Source: an uncultured Clostridia bacterium | GTDB taxonomy: Bacteria > Bacillota > Clostridia > Oscillospirales > Acutalibacteraceae | Length of the DNA: 62,115 nt | Assembly (NCBI GenBank): GCA_904397895.1 | Contig: CAJFOZ010000069.1 | Location: 1-62,115 of the forward strand | Reading direction: 5' to 3' | Shown here: one piece after another, positions 1 through 10,388 of the stretch | Position numbering within the stretch: the stretch's first letter is position 1 | How the letters are laid out: every line of letters starts with the position of its first letter | Translations under genes and position numbers: made by a program | Notes under the pieces: model-generated | The model's database searches: none | Told to the model about the DNA's origin: nothing | What the model saw: only the letters and a program-made list of their open reading frames with translations

Positions 1-121
1 AATTCTTGGCAGCAGGCGTCGGACGATAATTTGTTTTTCCCCAATCGTTTTGGGGTGGAGAGAACCGTCTTCCGGCGCGGTGATTTTTGGGAAATTTGCA
101 TGGATAGGAGGGTGACAACCC

Positions 122-1909
122 TTGGAAAAACAATTTTTGATGGGCAATCAGGCCATCGGTTTGGGCGCGATACACGCCGGCGTCCAGGTGGTGGCCGGTT
201 ATCCAGGCACACCATCCACTGAAATTTTGGAGACCATCGCCAAAAACAATCCCGGCGATATTTATGTGGAGTGGTCGGTCAATGAAAAAGCCGCCTTGGA
301 AGTGGCGGCCGGTGCGGCCTACGCCGGCGCCCGCACCTTGGTTACCATGAAGCAGGTGGGGCTCAACGTGGCTTCCGATCCATTGATGAGCCTGGCTTAC
401 GTGGGGGTCAAGGGCGGCATGGTGGTGGCTGTGGCCGACGATCCCGGCCCCATCTCCTCCCAGACCGAGCAGGATACCCGGCATTTCGCCCAGTTTAGCA
501 AATTGCCGGTGTTTGATCCCTCCTCCCCGGAGGAAGCCTATGAGATGATTGCCGATGCCTTTGAGTATTCGGAAAAGTACCACACCCCGGTTTTATTCCG
601 TCCCACCACCCGGGTCTGCCACGGCTGCGCCTCCATCGCCATCGACGCCATCCGTCAGGTCCGTAAGCCGGAGGGATTTATAAAGGATTCCTCCCGTTGG
701 GTCATCTTCCCCCGCCTCTCCTTCCAAAGCCACAAGAGGATCGAGGCGCGCAATCCCCGCATCGGGGAGGATTTCTCCTCCTACCGTTTCAACCGGTTGA
801 CCGGTTCTGGCAAACGGGGCATCGCCACCGGCGGCATCAGCTATGAATACACCCGGGAGGTGTTGGGGGATGGGCCGGTAAAGCTCTTCAAAGTGGCCAC
901 TCCCCATCCCTTCCCGGAGAAACTGGCCTTGGAATTTTTGGACGGCCTGGAGGAAGTGCTGGTCATCGAGGAACTGGACCCGGTCATTGAGCGGGAACTG
1001 ACCTACCTCTGCGGCAAACACCATTTAAACGTCACCATCCGGGGCAAGTTGACCGGCGATATCCAGCCGGCCGGGGAAAACACCGTGGAATCGGTCCGGG
1101 AGGCGGTATCCCGTTTCCTCGAGATCCCCTATGAAGCCCCGGAGATGCCTACGCTGCCGGAGATGCCCGCCCGTCCGCCGGTGCTGTGCGCTGGATGCCC
1201 CCACCGGGCCTCCTTCTACGCCGTCAAGCAGGCCATGAAGGGCAGAAAGGCCGTCTTCTCCGGCGACATCGGGTGCTATACCCTGGGCAATGCCCAGCCT
1301 TTGGACATGGTGGACACCTGCCTTTGCATGGGCGCCGACGTCACCATGGCCCAGGGCCTTCACCGGGTGGAACCCGACGCGGTCAATTTCTCCTTCATCG
1401 GCGATTCCACCTTCTTCGCCTCGGGCATCACCGGCGTGGTCAACGCCGTTTATAACCAGACCGACATTGTGCTCATCGTGCTGGACAATTCCACCACCGC
1501 CATGACGGGGCATCAGCCCCATCCCGGCACCGGCGTCACCATGATGGGGGATGTGTCCCAGAAGATCAGCATCCCGGCGGTGCTTGAGGCCGTCGGGGTC
1601 AAGCATGTGGTCACTGTCGATCCGCTGGATCTCAAGGCCGCCGTGGAGGCTGTCAAACAAGCCGCCGATGTCAAAGGGGTATCGGCCGTGATCTTCAAGT
1701 CCCCCTGTATTTCGGTCACCAAGCCGTCGGGACTTTACACAGTGGACAAGGAGAAATGCATCGGGTGCCAAAAGTGCATCCGGGAGCTGGGATGTCCCGC
1801 TATCACCATGGAGGACAAAAAGGCTTTGATCGAACCCAGCCTGTGTTACGGCTGTTCCATCTGCGCCCAGGTTTGTCCGGTAGGCGCCATTGGAGGTGAA
1901 TGCAAATGA
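122..1909 (+). CDS. iorA: Indolepyruvate:ferredoxin oxidoreductase, alpha subunit
   Basis: Catalytic subunit that oxidatively decarboxylates aryl pyruvates (from Trp, Phe, Tyr) to aryl-acetyl-CoA, reducing ferredoxin; the reaction can run in reverse. The 595 residues match the family. Visible are the N-terminal pyrimidine-binding region (GYPGTPSTEI), the TPP-binding core (GDIGCYTLG, then GDSTFF and LDNSTTAMTGHQPHPG near 430-465), and a C-terminal two-cluster ferredoxin domain (CIGCQKC and CYGCSICAQVCPVG). Start is TTG at 122, chosen because AGGAGGGTGA at 106-115 is well spaced. It overlaps iorB by ATGA and heads a three-gene operon. Confidence 0.95.
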   Translation: MEKQFLMGNQAIGLGAIHAGVQVVAGYPGTPSTEILETIAKNNPGDIYVEWSVNEKAALEVAAGAAYAGARTLVTMKQVGLNVASDPLMSLAYVGVKGGMVVAVADDPGPISSQTEQDTRHFAQFSKLPVFDPSSPEEAYEMIADAFEYSEKYHTPVLFRPTTRVCHGCASIAIDAIRQVRKPEGFIKDSSRWVIFPRLSFQSHKRIEARNPRIGEDFSSYRFNRLTGSGKRGIATGGISYEYTREVLGDGPVKLFKVATPHPFPEKLALEFLDGLEEVLVIEELDPVIERELTYLCGKHHLNVTIRGKLTGDIQPAGENTVESVREAVSRFLEIPYEAPEMPTLPEMPARPPVLCAGCPHRASFYAVKQAMKGRKAVFSGDIGCYTLGNAQPLDMVDTCLCMGADVTMAQGLHRVEPDAVNFSFIGDSTFFASGITGVVNAVYNQTDIVLIVLDNSTTAMTGHQPHPGTGVTMMGDVSQKISIPAVLEAVGVKHVVTVDPLDLKAAVEAVKQAADVKGVSAVIFKSPCISVTKPSGLYTVDKEKCIGCQKCIRELGCPAITMEDKKALIEPSLCYGCSICAQVCPVGAIGGECK

Positions 1910-2502
1910 CCATCAATTGTATGTTGGCCGGAGTCGGCGGCCAAGGGACGGTACTGGCCTCCAAGCTCATCGCCCAGTCGGCCATGAACCAGGGCCTCAA
2001 CGCCCGGACGGCCGAAACCATCGGCATGGCCCAACGGGGCGGATGCGTGGTCAGCCACGTCCGGGTCGGGGAGGAGATCCACTCCCCTATGATCCCCGTG
2101 GGAGAGGCCGACCTGATCCTGGGATTTGAACCGGCCGAGGCGGTGCGGTGCCTCCCCTACCTGAAAAAGGACGGGGCGGTGGTGGTCAGCAAAAAGGCCA
2201 TCCGTCCGGTGACCGCTTCTCTGGGCGGCCACTACGACGGCGACGACATGCTAAGCTACCTTAAGGATCATGTCAAACATCTCATCGTTGTGGACGGCGA
2301 GGCCATTTGCAACCAATGCGGTTCGGCCAAGGTGCTCAACGTGGCTTTGCTGGGCGCCGCCTGTGGGGCCGGCCTTTTGGGCATCTCCGAAAAAGAGTTA
2401 GAGGAAACCATCCAGAAACGGCTGCCGCAGCGATTTATTGAAATGAATACCAAGGCGCTGCACGCCGGCGTCCTTGCAGCACAAGGGGGAACCGACCGAT
2501 GA
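1906..2502 (+). CDS. iorB: Indolepyruvate:ferredoxin oxidoreductase, beta subunit
   Basis: Gamma-type 2-oxoacid oxidoreductase subunit that pairs with IorA and supports acyl transfer to CoA. The family motif LAGVGGQGTVLASKL is at the N terminus and the length (198 residues) is normal. Two in-frame ATGs exist (1900 and 1906). GGAGGTG at 1892-1898 leaves only one base before the first but seven before the second, and the second gives an ATGA overlap with the iorA stop, so 1906 is preferred. It overlaps the next gene by ATGA too, so the three genes are translationally coupled. Confidence 0.93.
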   Translation: MTINCMLAGVGGQGTVLASKLIAQSAMNQGLNARTAETIGMAQRGGCVVSHVRVGEEIHSPMIPVGEADLILGFEPAEAVRCLPYLKKDGAVVVSKKAIRPVTASLGGHYDGDDMLSYLKDHVKHLIVVDGEAICNQCGSAKVLNVALLGAACGAGLLGISEKELEETIQKRLPQRFIEMNTKALHAGVLAAQGGTDR

Positions 2503-3734
2503 AAATGAAACAATCCCAATTCGACCTGATCAAAGCGCAGCTCAAAAAGCTGACGGCCATCCCCGGCGGATTTTATCAAAAAAAATTCGACGGCATCGAC
2601 ATCGACGCCATTCAGACCCAATCGGACTTTGAAAAGCTTCCCTTCTCCTGGAAAGGGGATTTGCGGGAAGCCTATCCCCTGGGACTCCAGGCCGTGCCGG
2701 ACAGTGAAATCGTCCGCATTCACTCCTCCTCCGGCACCACCGGCACCCCGGTCATCATCCCCTACACCAAAAAGGACATCGAGGATTGGGCCATTATGTT
2801 TGAGCGGTGTTACCGCACCGCCGGCGTCACCAATTTAGACCGGGTGCAAATCACCCCTGGTTACGGTTTGTGGACGGCGGGCATCGGATTCCAGGCCGGT
2901 GTGGAACGTCTGGGCGCCATGGCCATTCCCATGGGTCCCGGCAACACCGACAAGCAGCTTCGCATGATGGTGGATTTGAAGGCGACGGTTTTATGCGCCA
3001 CATCGTCCTACGCTTTGCTGTTGGCGGAGGAAATCGCCCGCCGCGGCATCGGCGACCAGATCCATCTCAAAAAGGGCATCATCGGCTCGGAACGCTGGGG
3101 CGAGAAAATGCGCCGCCGCATCGCCGCGGAATTGGGGGTCCAGCTCTACGATATCTACGGCCTCACCGAGGTCTACGGCCCCGGCATCGGCATGAGCTGC
3201 GACTACGAATGCGGCATGCACTATTGGGACGACTACATTTACTGCGAGATCGTCAATCCCAAAACCGGCGAGATCCTGCCCGACGGCGAGATCGGCGAAT
3301 TGGTCATCACCACCCTGCGCAAGGAGGGCGCCCCCCTCATCCGTTACCGCACCCACGACCTCACCCGGTTCCTGCCCGGCGACTGCGCCTGCGGCCTCGA
3401 TTATCCCCGCATCGACACCCTCATCGGCCGCACCGACGACATGATCAAGGTCAAAGGGGTCAACATCTTCCCCAGCCAAATCGAGGAGGTGCTCCACGAG
3501 ATCCCCGGGGCCTCCAGCGAGTACCAGGTCATGATCGACCATTTAAACGGCAAGGACATTTTGACCCTTTTCGTGGAAAAGGAAAAGGGTGTAGACACCG
3601 CCCATCTGGAGGAGATCATCGCCGTGGTGTTCAAAAGCCGCATCGGCATCGCCATTGTCCCTAAGGTGGTAAACATCGGCGACCTTCCCCGCAGTGAGAA
3701 AAAATCCACCCGCATCTTTGACAATCGCTATTGA
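2499..3734 (+). CDS. Phenylacetate-CoA ligase family (aryl-acetate:CoA ligase)
   Basis: Adenylate-forming enzyme expected to interconvert aryl-acetate plus CoA plus ATP with aryl-acetyl-CoA. The AMP-binding motif HSSSGTTGTPVIIPY lies near residues 70-90, YGLTEVYGPG near 220, and the C-terminal subdomain contains GRTDDMIKVKGVNIFPSQIE, typical of the PaaK family; 411 residues is slightly short but normal for the anaerobic forms. The 4-base overlap with iorB indicates joint action: IorAB makes the acyl-CoA and this enzyme either recovers ATP from it or activates imported aryl acids for reductive carboxylation. The exact substrate (phenyl- or indoleacetate) cannot be told from sequence. Confidence 0.88.
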   Translation: MKMKQSQFDLIKAQLKKLTAIPGGFYQKKFDGIDIDAIQTQSDFEKLPFSWKGDLREAYPLGLQAVPDSEIVRIHSSSGTTGTPVIIPYTKKDIEDWAIMFERCYRTAGVTNLDRVQITPGYGLWTAGIGFQAGVERLGAMAIPMGPGNTDKQLRMMVDLKATVLCATSSYALLLAEEIARRGIGDQIHLKKGIIGSERWGEKMRRRIAAELGVQLYDIYGLTEVYGPGIGMSCDYECGMHYWDDYIYCEIVNPKTGEILPDGEIGELVITTLRKEGAPLIRYRTHDLTRFLPGDCACGLDYPRIDTLIGRTDDMIKVKGVNIFPSQIEEVLHEIPGASSEYQVMIDHLNGKDILTLFVEKEKGVDTAHLEEIIAVVFKSRIGIAIVPKVVNIGDLPRSEKKSTRIFDNRY

Positions 3735-3846
3735 TGCCCTTTCGGATCAACAGAAAGGCTCCAAGCACCTCCTTTCGGCAGCGGCTTTCAGCCTTTCTTT
3801 TCCTCTGCAAAGCGCGGCGTATCAACCCCATTAAGATGTCAAAAAA

Positions 3847-3882
3847 GGCCCTGGATCATGGTGGTGATCCAGGGCCTTTTTT
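3847..3882. terminator. Bidirectional intrinsic terminator
   Basis: A perfect 12-bp stem, GGCCCTGGATCA with TGATCCAGGGCC, and a 6-base loop is flanked by A6 on the left and T6 on the right, so it can end both the ior operon (+) and the trpB-acetyltransferase transcript (-). Confidence 0.9.
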
Positions 3883-3898
3883 CTTATGATTTTACCGG

Positions 3899-4396
3899 TT
3901 AAAGATCCCGCTGCATGACGTAGTCGTCCATGACATAGCCTCCGCCGATGTCGGTGCAGATGGACTTCTCCTTGTAAAAGTCCATGGCTTCATAGGCGGC
4001 GATGGATCCCACATTCTCTTTGTTGACCGTCAGGTAGACAAAAGCGTCCCCCCGCTCCTTGGCCTTGCCGCACACAAGTTCCACAAACCGCCGGGCGATG
4101 CCCTGTCTCCGATGGGATTTCAGCACGTAAATCTTGCTGAGGAAGGTCTTTCCCTCTTCCGGATGGACGGCGCAATATCCCACCATCCGGTCCCCTTCCT
4201 CGGCCACATAGTAGATGTAACCCTTCTCGGAGAGATCCCGGTAGATGCAGGGGCCGGACTGGAACTTCTCGATCATGTAGTTGACCTGATCCAAGCCGAT
4301 GATGGACTCATAATGCTCGGTCCACACCTCTTTGGCCAATGCGGCCACTTGTTCCGCCTCCTCTTTGGAGGAGATGGTTCGAATTTCCACAGACAT
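3899..4396 (-). CDS. GNAT family N-acetyltransferase
   Basis: A 165-residue GNAT-fold protein. The acetyl-CoA loop is visible as SHRRQGIARRFVEL near residue 95, preceded by the beta-4 strand YYVAEEGDRMVGYCAVHP and followed by VYLTVNKENVGSIAAYEAM, the usual GNAT ending. Starts 17 bp after the trpB stop with a strong AAAAGGAGG site, so it is probably the second gene of the T-box-controlled trpB transcript. Its acceptor is unknown; co-transcription with trpB hints at, but does not prove, an amine substrate tied to tryptophan or indole metabolism. Confidence 0.85.
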   Translation of the reverse strand: MSVEIRTISSKEEAEQVAALAKEVWTEHYESIIGLDQVNYMIEKFQSGPCIYRDLSEKGYIYYVAEEGDRMVGYCAVHPEEGKTFLSKIYVLKSHRRQGIARRFVELVCGKAKERGDAFVYLTVNKENVGSIAAYEAMDFYKEKSICTDIGGGYVMDDYVMQRDL

Positions 4397-4413
4397 ATTA
4401 AAATCCTCCTTTT

Positions 4414-5607
<1,194 letters not shown>

Positions 5608-5622
5608 AGTTCTGCACCTCAT

Positions 5623-5980
5623 TTGTCAGATTAAAATATCGCTTGATGATTTCGCCTGGATGATGGTTTCAGACGCCGATGTTTTCCAGCAAATAAAAAC
5701 AGCTTGCCCTTACACAAAGGACAAGCTGTAAAAAACCTGCGGTACCACCTTATTTGGCGCATTACGCGCCCACTCAACCGGGCGCCATCACGCCCGCTCC
5801 CCAATAACGCAGGGAATGCGTCAGGATCTACTGCTCCCCACGCCATAATGGAGAGGTTCGGCCCGCCCTCCTCAGCCCAACGGCCCCTGCGTAAACCAAG
5901 CGCCGGTTCCCAGCAACTCCGGCTCTCTGAAGCTCGCATTTACACGGCCACACTGAATCAACGGTTTCACTTATTTATAG
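5623..5980 (-). promoter_or_regulatory. Tryptophan T-box riboswitch leader of trpB
   Basis: On the minus strand the leader contains the AGAGAG box followed by a Stem I-type hairpin, a specifier region reading TATGGCGTGGGGAG with TGG (Trp) at 5843-5845, the conserved T-box AAGGTGGTACCGCAGG (5736-5751), and a terminator whose stem is 5699-5729 (ACAGCTTG pairing with CAAGCTGT) followed by a T run. Uncharged tRNA-Trp should pair with TGG and the T-box and allow read-through into trpB. The specifier is assigned by alignment with the trpE leader in this window, where TGG is also followed nine bases later by GAG. Confidence 0.9.
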
Positions 5981-5984
5981 ATCT

Positions 5985-6013
5985 AGTATAACCCTTTGCC
6001 TCCCTTTTGGCAA
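5985..6013 (-). promoter_or_regulatory. Promoter of the trpB T-box leader
   Basis: TTGCCA, 17-base spacer, TATACT on the minus strand, directly upstream of the leader. Confidence 0.8.
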
Positions 6014-6066
6014 GGGGCATCGGGCGAAATTCTTCTCAAACAAAATTGGAACAAATGCCCAATTCC

Positions 6067-6303
6067 TTATTCCACGTGGGCACTGTACCAGGCGTTGGCC
6101 TCTTCTGCGGTGATGGGAACCAGATCTTCCTCCGGATAAGCCGACTCGGCGCCGCCGATGCCATGGAGGAAATACTGGCCTTTTTTGGTCTTATAAAGGC
6201 TCTCCTCATAGCCGGCCGGATCGCCAAACTGGCCCTCGCTGTAACTGCCGATCTTGGTGGCGGTGTTGGTATTATATGTCCGCTTATTCACAATCTTTTT
6301 CAT
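6067..6303 (-). CDS. Small conserved protein of unknown function
   Basis: A 78-residue soluble protein starting MKKIVNKRTYNTNTATKIGS and ending in a charged segment (PITAEEANAWYSAHVE). AAAGGATGA precedes the ATG at 6303. The Lys/Tyr/Thr-rich start resembles a family of small Firmicutes proteins with no known role; no catalytic motif is visible. It is monocistronic, upstream of the trpB promoter. Confidence 0.65.
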   Translation of the reverse strand: MKKIVNKRTYNTNTATKIGSYSEGQFGDPAGYEESLYKTKKGQYFLHGIGGAESAYPEEDLVPITAEEANAWYSAHVE

Positions 6304-6557
6304 CGTTCTGTCATCCTTTCTGGGTTTATGGAGTGCGGATGAAGCCCTTCTCTCGGACTTTTGCACAAGAAATCCATCTTTTTTCTTGTCCACAACGTTA
6401 TCATATAATTATGAATAAATTATGAATAACTTCAAAATTTTCCCATATTCATGGAAAACCCACGAAAACACGGCCCATCCCAGTCAATTCACACAATAAA
6501 TTTTGCCCAATCTGTTAATATTTCCAGTTGCTCTTCCTTCATCTTCCAACATGAGTT

Positions 6558-7139
6558 TTAGGAAACCGGCGTCCCAATGGCCAGGAAGTTTTGAAGGATT
6601 TGGGATCCCTCCGGCGTCAAGATGGATTCCGGATGAAACTGGAGGCCGTAGATCTCATGCTTTTTGTGGCGCACCGCCATGATCTCGCCGGATGGATCCT
6701 CCCCGATGACGCGCAATTCCTCGGGGAGGGACTGCCGGTCGGCGGCCAGGGAATGGTACCGGGCGGCCTGTATCACGGGACCCAGCCCCTTAAAAATGGG
6801 CTCGCCGGTCCGGATAGCCACCTGGCTCTGCTTGCCGTGCATCAGCTTTTGGGCGTGGACAATCTTCCCTCCAAAGGCCTCGCAGATGGCCTGATGCCCT
6901 AGGCACACCCCTAAAATGGGCACCTTGTCCGCCATCTCGGTCACCAGATCCTCGCAGATGCCGGCGTCCTTGGGGTACCCCGGCCCAGGGGACAAAATGA
7001 TGTGGGATGGCGCTAGTGCTTTGACCTCTTCCACCGTGATTTTATCGTTGCGCACGGCGCGGATGTCGGGCCGGATGCATCCCAGCATTTGCACTAGGTT
7101 ATAAGAGAAACTGTCGTAATTGTCGATGAGAAGGATCAT
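6558..7139 (-). CDS. trpG: Anthranilate synthase component II (glutamine amidotransferase)
   Basis: Releases ammonia from glutamine for anthranilate synthesis by TrpE. The class I amidotransferase triad is visible: nucleophile Cys in GVCLGHQAI near residue 80, and His/Glu in LQFHPESIL near 170. Its 193 residues are standard. The start overlaps the trpE stop by ATGA, so it is co-translated with trpE. Some such proteins also serve aminodeoxychorismate synthase (PabA); pairing with TrpE under a Trp T-box favours TrpG. Confidence 0.93.
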   Translation of the reverse strand: MILLIDNYDSFSYNLVQMLGCIRPDIRAVRNDKITVEEVKALAPSHIILSPGPGYPKDAGICEDLVTEMADKVPILGVCLGHQAICEAFGGKIVHAQKLMHGKQSQVAIRTGEPIFKGLGPVIQAARYHSLAADRQSLPEELRVIGEDPSGEIMAVRHKKHEIYGLQFHPESILTPEGSQILQNFLAIGTPVS

Positions 7140-8611
7140 GGTTCATTCACCTCGCTTGCTCGAATGACGGCGTTCATGGCGGCTTTTGCTTTGTTGGCGC
7201 TCTCCTGGTACTCGTTTTCCGGGACGCTGTCGGCCACAATGCCTCCTCCCGCTTGGACGTACACCTTGCCGTCCTTTTTGACGGCCATACGGATGGCGAT
7301 GCACACATCCATATTGCCGGAGAAGTCGATGTACCCGATGGCGCCGCCGTAGATGCCCCTGGGTTCGCCCTCCACCTCGTCGATGATCTGGCAGGCCCGG
7401 ATCTTGGGGGCGCCGGACAATGTCCCCGCCGGCAGGGCGGTGGCGATGGCGTCGGAGGCGTCCTTGTCGGGGCGGATATCCCCCTCCACGATGGAGGCGA
7501 TGTGCATGACCTGGGAGTACCGGTGGATCTGCATGTACTCGGCCACCTTGACGGAACCAAACCGGGAGATTTTTCCCAGATCGTTGCGGGCCAGGTCCAC
7601 CAGCATGTTGTGTTCGGCCAGCTCCTTTTCATCTTTTAAAAGGTCCTGTTCCAGCGCCGCGTCCTCCTGGGCGTCGGCTCCCCGGGGACGGGTTCCGGCC
7701 ACGGGATAGGTGCTGAGCTTTCCGTTTTGCAGCTTGATGAGGGTTTCCGGAGAGGTGCCGGCGATCTCCACATCGCCGGTGCGGATGTAAAACATGTAGG
7801 GGGAGGGATTGGTGGTGCGCAGCACCCGGTAGGTGTTTAAGAGGCTCCCCTTGTAATCGGCCTCAAACCGGCGGGAGATAACGGCCTGGAATATATCCCC
7901 TTCGGTGATGTATTGCTTGGTTTTCTCCACCCGGCGGCAGAATTCCTCTTTGGTGACGTTGCAGGAAAACTGGGGATTCTCATCGGCGTTAAACACCGGC
8001 AGCGGCGCTGGATCCCCAATCAAGGAGATGAGTTTTTGGATCTCCTGAACGGCCCTACCGTAATTTTCCTCCAGGTTGTCGGTGGGGACGTTGACCACCA
8101 CCAGAATTTTCTGGGTCAGATGGTCGTAGGCGATGACCCGGTCAAACAGCATCAGGTGGAAATCGTAAAACTGGCTTTTTTGAAGTTTGAGCACCGGCTC
8201 GGCGTACCCCACCATGCGATAGGAGAAGTAACCCACCAGTCCGCCGGTAAAGGGCGGCATGCCCTCGATTTTGGGAGAACGGTAGTGGCTCAGCACCTCC
8301 CGCAACGCCTCCATGGGATGCTCGGTGGAAAAGGTCTTGGCTTCTACGCCGTCTTCGGTCCCCTTTTGGATGGTGACCACGCCGTCGTCGCATATGACCT
8401 CCACCAGCGGATCAAATCCCAAGAAGGAGTAGCGGCCCCATCGTTTGCCGCCCTCAACACTTTCCAGCAAATAGCATTTTTCGCTTTGTCCCATCAGCTT
8501 GCGCAGCAGGGCGATGGGGGGCGTGACGTCGGCGTAAATCTCCTCGCACAAGGGGATGACGCTGTAGTCCTCCCGAAGCCGTTTCATTTGTTCCAAGGTC
8601 GGCTTTACCAT
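7136..8611 (-). CDS. trpE: Anthranilate synthase component I
   Basis: Chorismate plus ammonia to anthranilate, the first committed step of tryptophan synthesis. The C-terminal chorismate-binding domain shows IAGTSPETLIKL, PVAGTRPRG, DLARNDLGK, GTLSGAPKIRA and YIDFSGNMDVCIAIR. The N-terminal LLES motif, associated with tryptophan feedback binding, is present. The ATG at 8611 is chosen because AAGGAGTG lies about 10 bases upstream; 491 residues is normal. The operon here holds only trpE-trpG. Confidence 0.95.
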   Translation of the reverse strand: MVKPTLEQMKRLREDYSVIPLCEEIYADVTPPIALLRKLMGQSEKCYLLESVEGGKRWGRYSFLGFDPLVEVICDDGVVTIQKGTEDGVEAKTFSTEHPMEALREVLSHYRSPKIEGMPPFTGGLVGYFSYRMVGYAEPVLKLQKSQFYDFHLMLFDRVIAYDHLTQKILVVVNVPTDNLEENYGRAVQEIQKLISLIGDPAPLPVFNADENPQFSCNVTKEEFCRRVEKTKQYITEGDIFQAVISRRFEADYKGSLLNTYRVLRTTNPSPYMFYIRTGDVEIAGTSPETLIKLQNGKLSTYPVAGTRPRGADAQEDAALEQDLLKDEKELAEHNMLVDLARNDLGKISRFGSVKVAEYMQIHRYSQVMHIASIVEGDIRPDKDASDAIATALPAGTLSGAPKIRACQIIDEVEGEPRGIYGGAIGYIDFSGNMDVCIAIRMAVKKDGKVYVQAGGGIVADSVPENEYQESANKAKAAMNAVIRASEVNEP

Positions 8612-8723
8612 GAAATGTCCACTCCTTTCGCGGGATATCCCGCATCCATTTTGGCAAGAATCCAAGCGTCCCAATCCAACCGGGCGGGCGGGGTAATGTG
8701 CCCTTTCCGAGTTGACGGCGGCG

Positions 8724-9012
8724 ACAAAAAAAGCTTTTGTCCCACACTAAGGGACAAAAGCTTTCACTTCTGCGATACCACCCAAATTGACGGAAATCCG
8801 CCCACTCGCTTTGCATACCATCATATGCACCCGATTGATAACGGATTGGGGTTCCGTCAGCGCCTACTAACCGGCGTGCTGCCGATGTTGGGGCTGCCCT
8901 CGCAAGGCCATTCACCGCCGCTCCCGCCGCTGCAATCCCACCATCTGCAGCTCTCTTGGGGCCGGATTCCCGACGCTTACTCCTCTTGCTCAACGGTTTT
9001 GTTATAAGATTT
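8724..9012 (-). promoter_or_regulatory. Tryptophan T-box riboswitch leader of trpEG
   Basis: The minus-strand leader has AGAGAG and a Stem I hairpin, the specifier context GAATGGCCTTGCGAG with TGG (Trp) at 8908-8910, the T-box core GGTGGTATCGCAGAAG (8767-8783), and a 14-bp terminator stem (8730-8743 with 8751-8764) ending in T7. It senses uncharged tRNA-Trp and is a second copy of the control found on trpB. Confidence 0.92.
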
Positions 9013-9018
9013 GCACAT

Positions 9019-9047
9019 AGTATGACGGATTTTCCCCGGTTTGTCAA
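9019..9047 (-). promoter_or_regulatory. Promoter of the trpEG T-box leader
   Basis: TTGACA, 17-base spacer, CATACT on the minus strand. Confidence 0.75.
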
Positions 9048-9075
9048 GTGCTTTTTTCGGATTTTCCGAATTCTC

Positions 9076-9104
9076 TTTACATTTAAGAAAATCTCCCCTA
9101 TAAT
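9076..9104 (+). promoter_or_regulatory. Promoter of prfB
   Basis: TTTACA, 17-base spacer, TATAAT; a second TATAAT follows at 9107. About 65 bases upstream of the prfB start. Confidence 0.8.
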
Positions 9105-9169
9105 GGTATAATGAATACGTTCCGCTATTTTTGGCAGAGGATTTTTGCATTTTTGTAAAGGATGATACC

Positions 9170-10297
9170 ATGGTACAATACGAAGAACTGCGGCTGCATT
9201 TGGAGGAACTGGAACCCGGGATCCGGGATTTGAAGGAGGCGCTGGGCCTCAGTTTGTTGGTTCCAGAGCTGGAGAAGTTGGAGAAGCAATCGGCTGATCC
9301 CAATTTTTGGGACGACATGCAGGCTTCTCAAAAGGTGCTCCAGCGCATCAGCGCCATTAAGAATAAAATCGCCATTTATGAGAATTTGAGCCGCCAATAC
9401 GACGACGCCCACACCCTCATCGAGTTGGCCGACGAGGAGGAGGATCTCTCCCTCCTGGACGAAGCCAAAGAGGCGGTGGCCAAGGTGGAAAACGAACTGG
9501 AAACCCAGAAATTGGCCACCCTGCTGTCGGGCGAATACGATCAAAACAACGCCATCCTCACCTTCCACGCCGGCGCCGGCGGCACGGAGGCCCAGGACTG
9601 GGCCATGATGCTCTACCGGATGTACACCCGCTGGGCCGAGCGCCACGGGTTTAAGTACAAGATCCTCGACTATCTGGACGGCGAAGAGGCCGGTATCAAA
9701 AGCGCCTCCATTTTGGTGGAGGGGGAAAACGCCTACGGGTATCTCAAATGCGAAGTGGGGGTGCACCGCTTGGTGCGCGTCTCCCCCTTTGACGCATCCG
9801 GCCGCCGCCACACCTCCTTTGCCTCCCTGGAGGTCATGCCGGAGATCAGCGACGACATCGACATCGAGATCCGGGACGAGGATCTGAAGGTGGATACCTA
9901 CCGTTCCAGCGGCGCCGGCGGGCAAAAGGTCAACAAGACCGAGTCGGCGGTGCGCATCACCCACATCCCCACTGGCATCGTGGTGTCCTGCCAGGTGGAG
10001 CGCAGCCAGCATCAGAACCGCGCGGTGTGTATGACCATGCTCAAATCCAAGCTCATCGAGATCAAGGAGCGGGAACATCTGGAGCGCATTGAGGACATCA
10101 AGGGCGTCCAAAAGGAGATCGCCTGGGGATCCCAGATCCGGTCCTACGTCTTTATGCCCTATACCCTGGTCAAGGACCACCGCACCGGCTACGAAACCGG
10201 AAACATCAACGCCGTCATGGACGGCGATTTGGACGGCTTTATCAACGCCTACCTAAAGGCCCAAAGCGTCGGCCAATTGAGCGAAAATATCGAATAA
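9170..10297 (+). CDS. prfB: Peptide chain release factor 2
   Basis: Reads UGA/UAA stop codons and triggers peptide release. The peptidyl-hydrolysis motif GAGGQKVNKTESAVR is present, and the stop-codon recognition tripeptide SPF (in RVSPFDASGRR) marks RF2 rather than RF1. Start ATG at 9170 with AAAGGATG upstream; 375 residues. The frame is continuous through the region after codon 25 where many bacteria place the programmed +1 frameshift, so that autoregulatory device is absent. Confidence 0.95.
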   Translation: MVQYEELRLHLEELEPGIRDLKEALGLSLLVPELEKLEKQSADPNFWDDMQASQKVLQRISAIKNKIAIYENLSRQYDDAHTLIELADEEEDLSLLDEAKEAVAKVENELETQKLATLLSGEYDQNNAILTFHAGAGGTEAQDWAMMLYRMYTRWAERHGFKYKILDYLDGEEAGIKSASILVEGENAYGYLKCEVGVHRLVRVSPFDASGRRHTSFASLEVMPEISDDIDIEIRDEDLKVDTYRSSGAGGQKVNKTESAVRITHIPTGIVVSCQVERSQHQNRAVCMTMLKSKLIEIKEREHLERIEDIKGVQKEIAWGSQIRSYVFMPYTLVKDHRTGYETGNINAVMDGDLDGFINAYLKAQSVGQLSENIE

Positions 10298-10320
10298 GTT
10301 TTTTGTATCAAAAATCAAGA

Positions 10321-10358
10321 AGCGCCTGGTGATCCATTTATTTCACCAGGCGCTTTTC
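10321..10358 (+). terminator. Intrinsic terminator after prfB
   Basis: Perfect 12-bp stem AGCGCCTGGTGA / TCACCAGGCGCT followed by TTTTC TTTT. Confidence 0.9.
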
Positions 10359-10388
10359 TTTTGTGGAGATGTCTTTTGAGATGAGAAG

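Noticed and set aside
1025..1771. Long open frame antisense to iorA
   Set aside because: Shadow of a high-GC coding frame; His/Gly/Asp-rich composition, no family pattern, no ribosome site.
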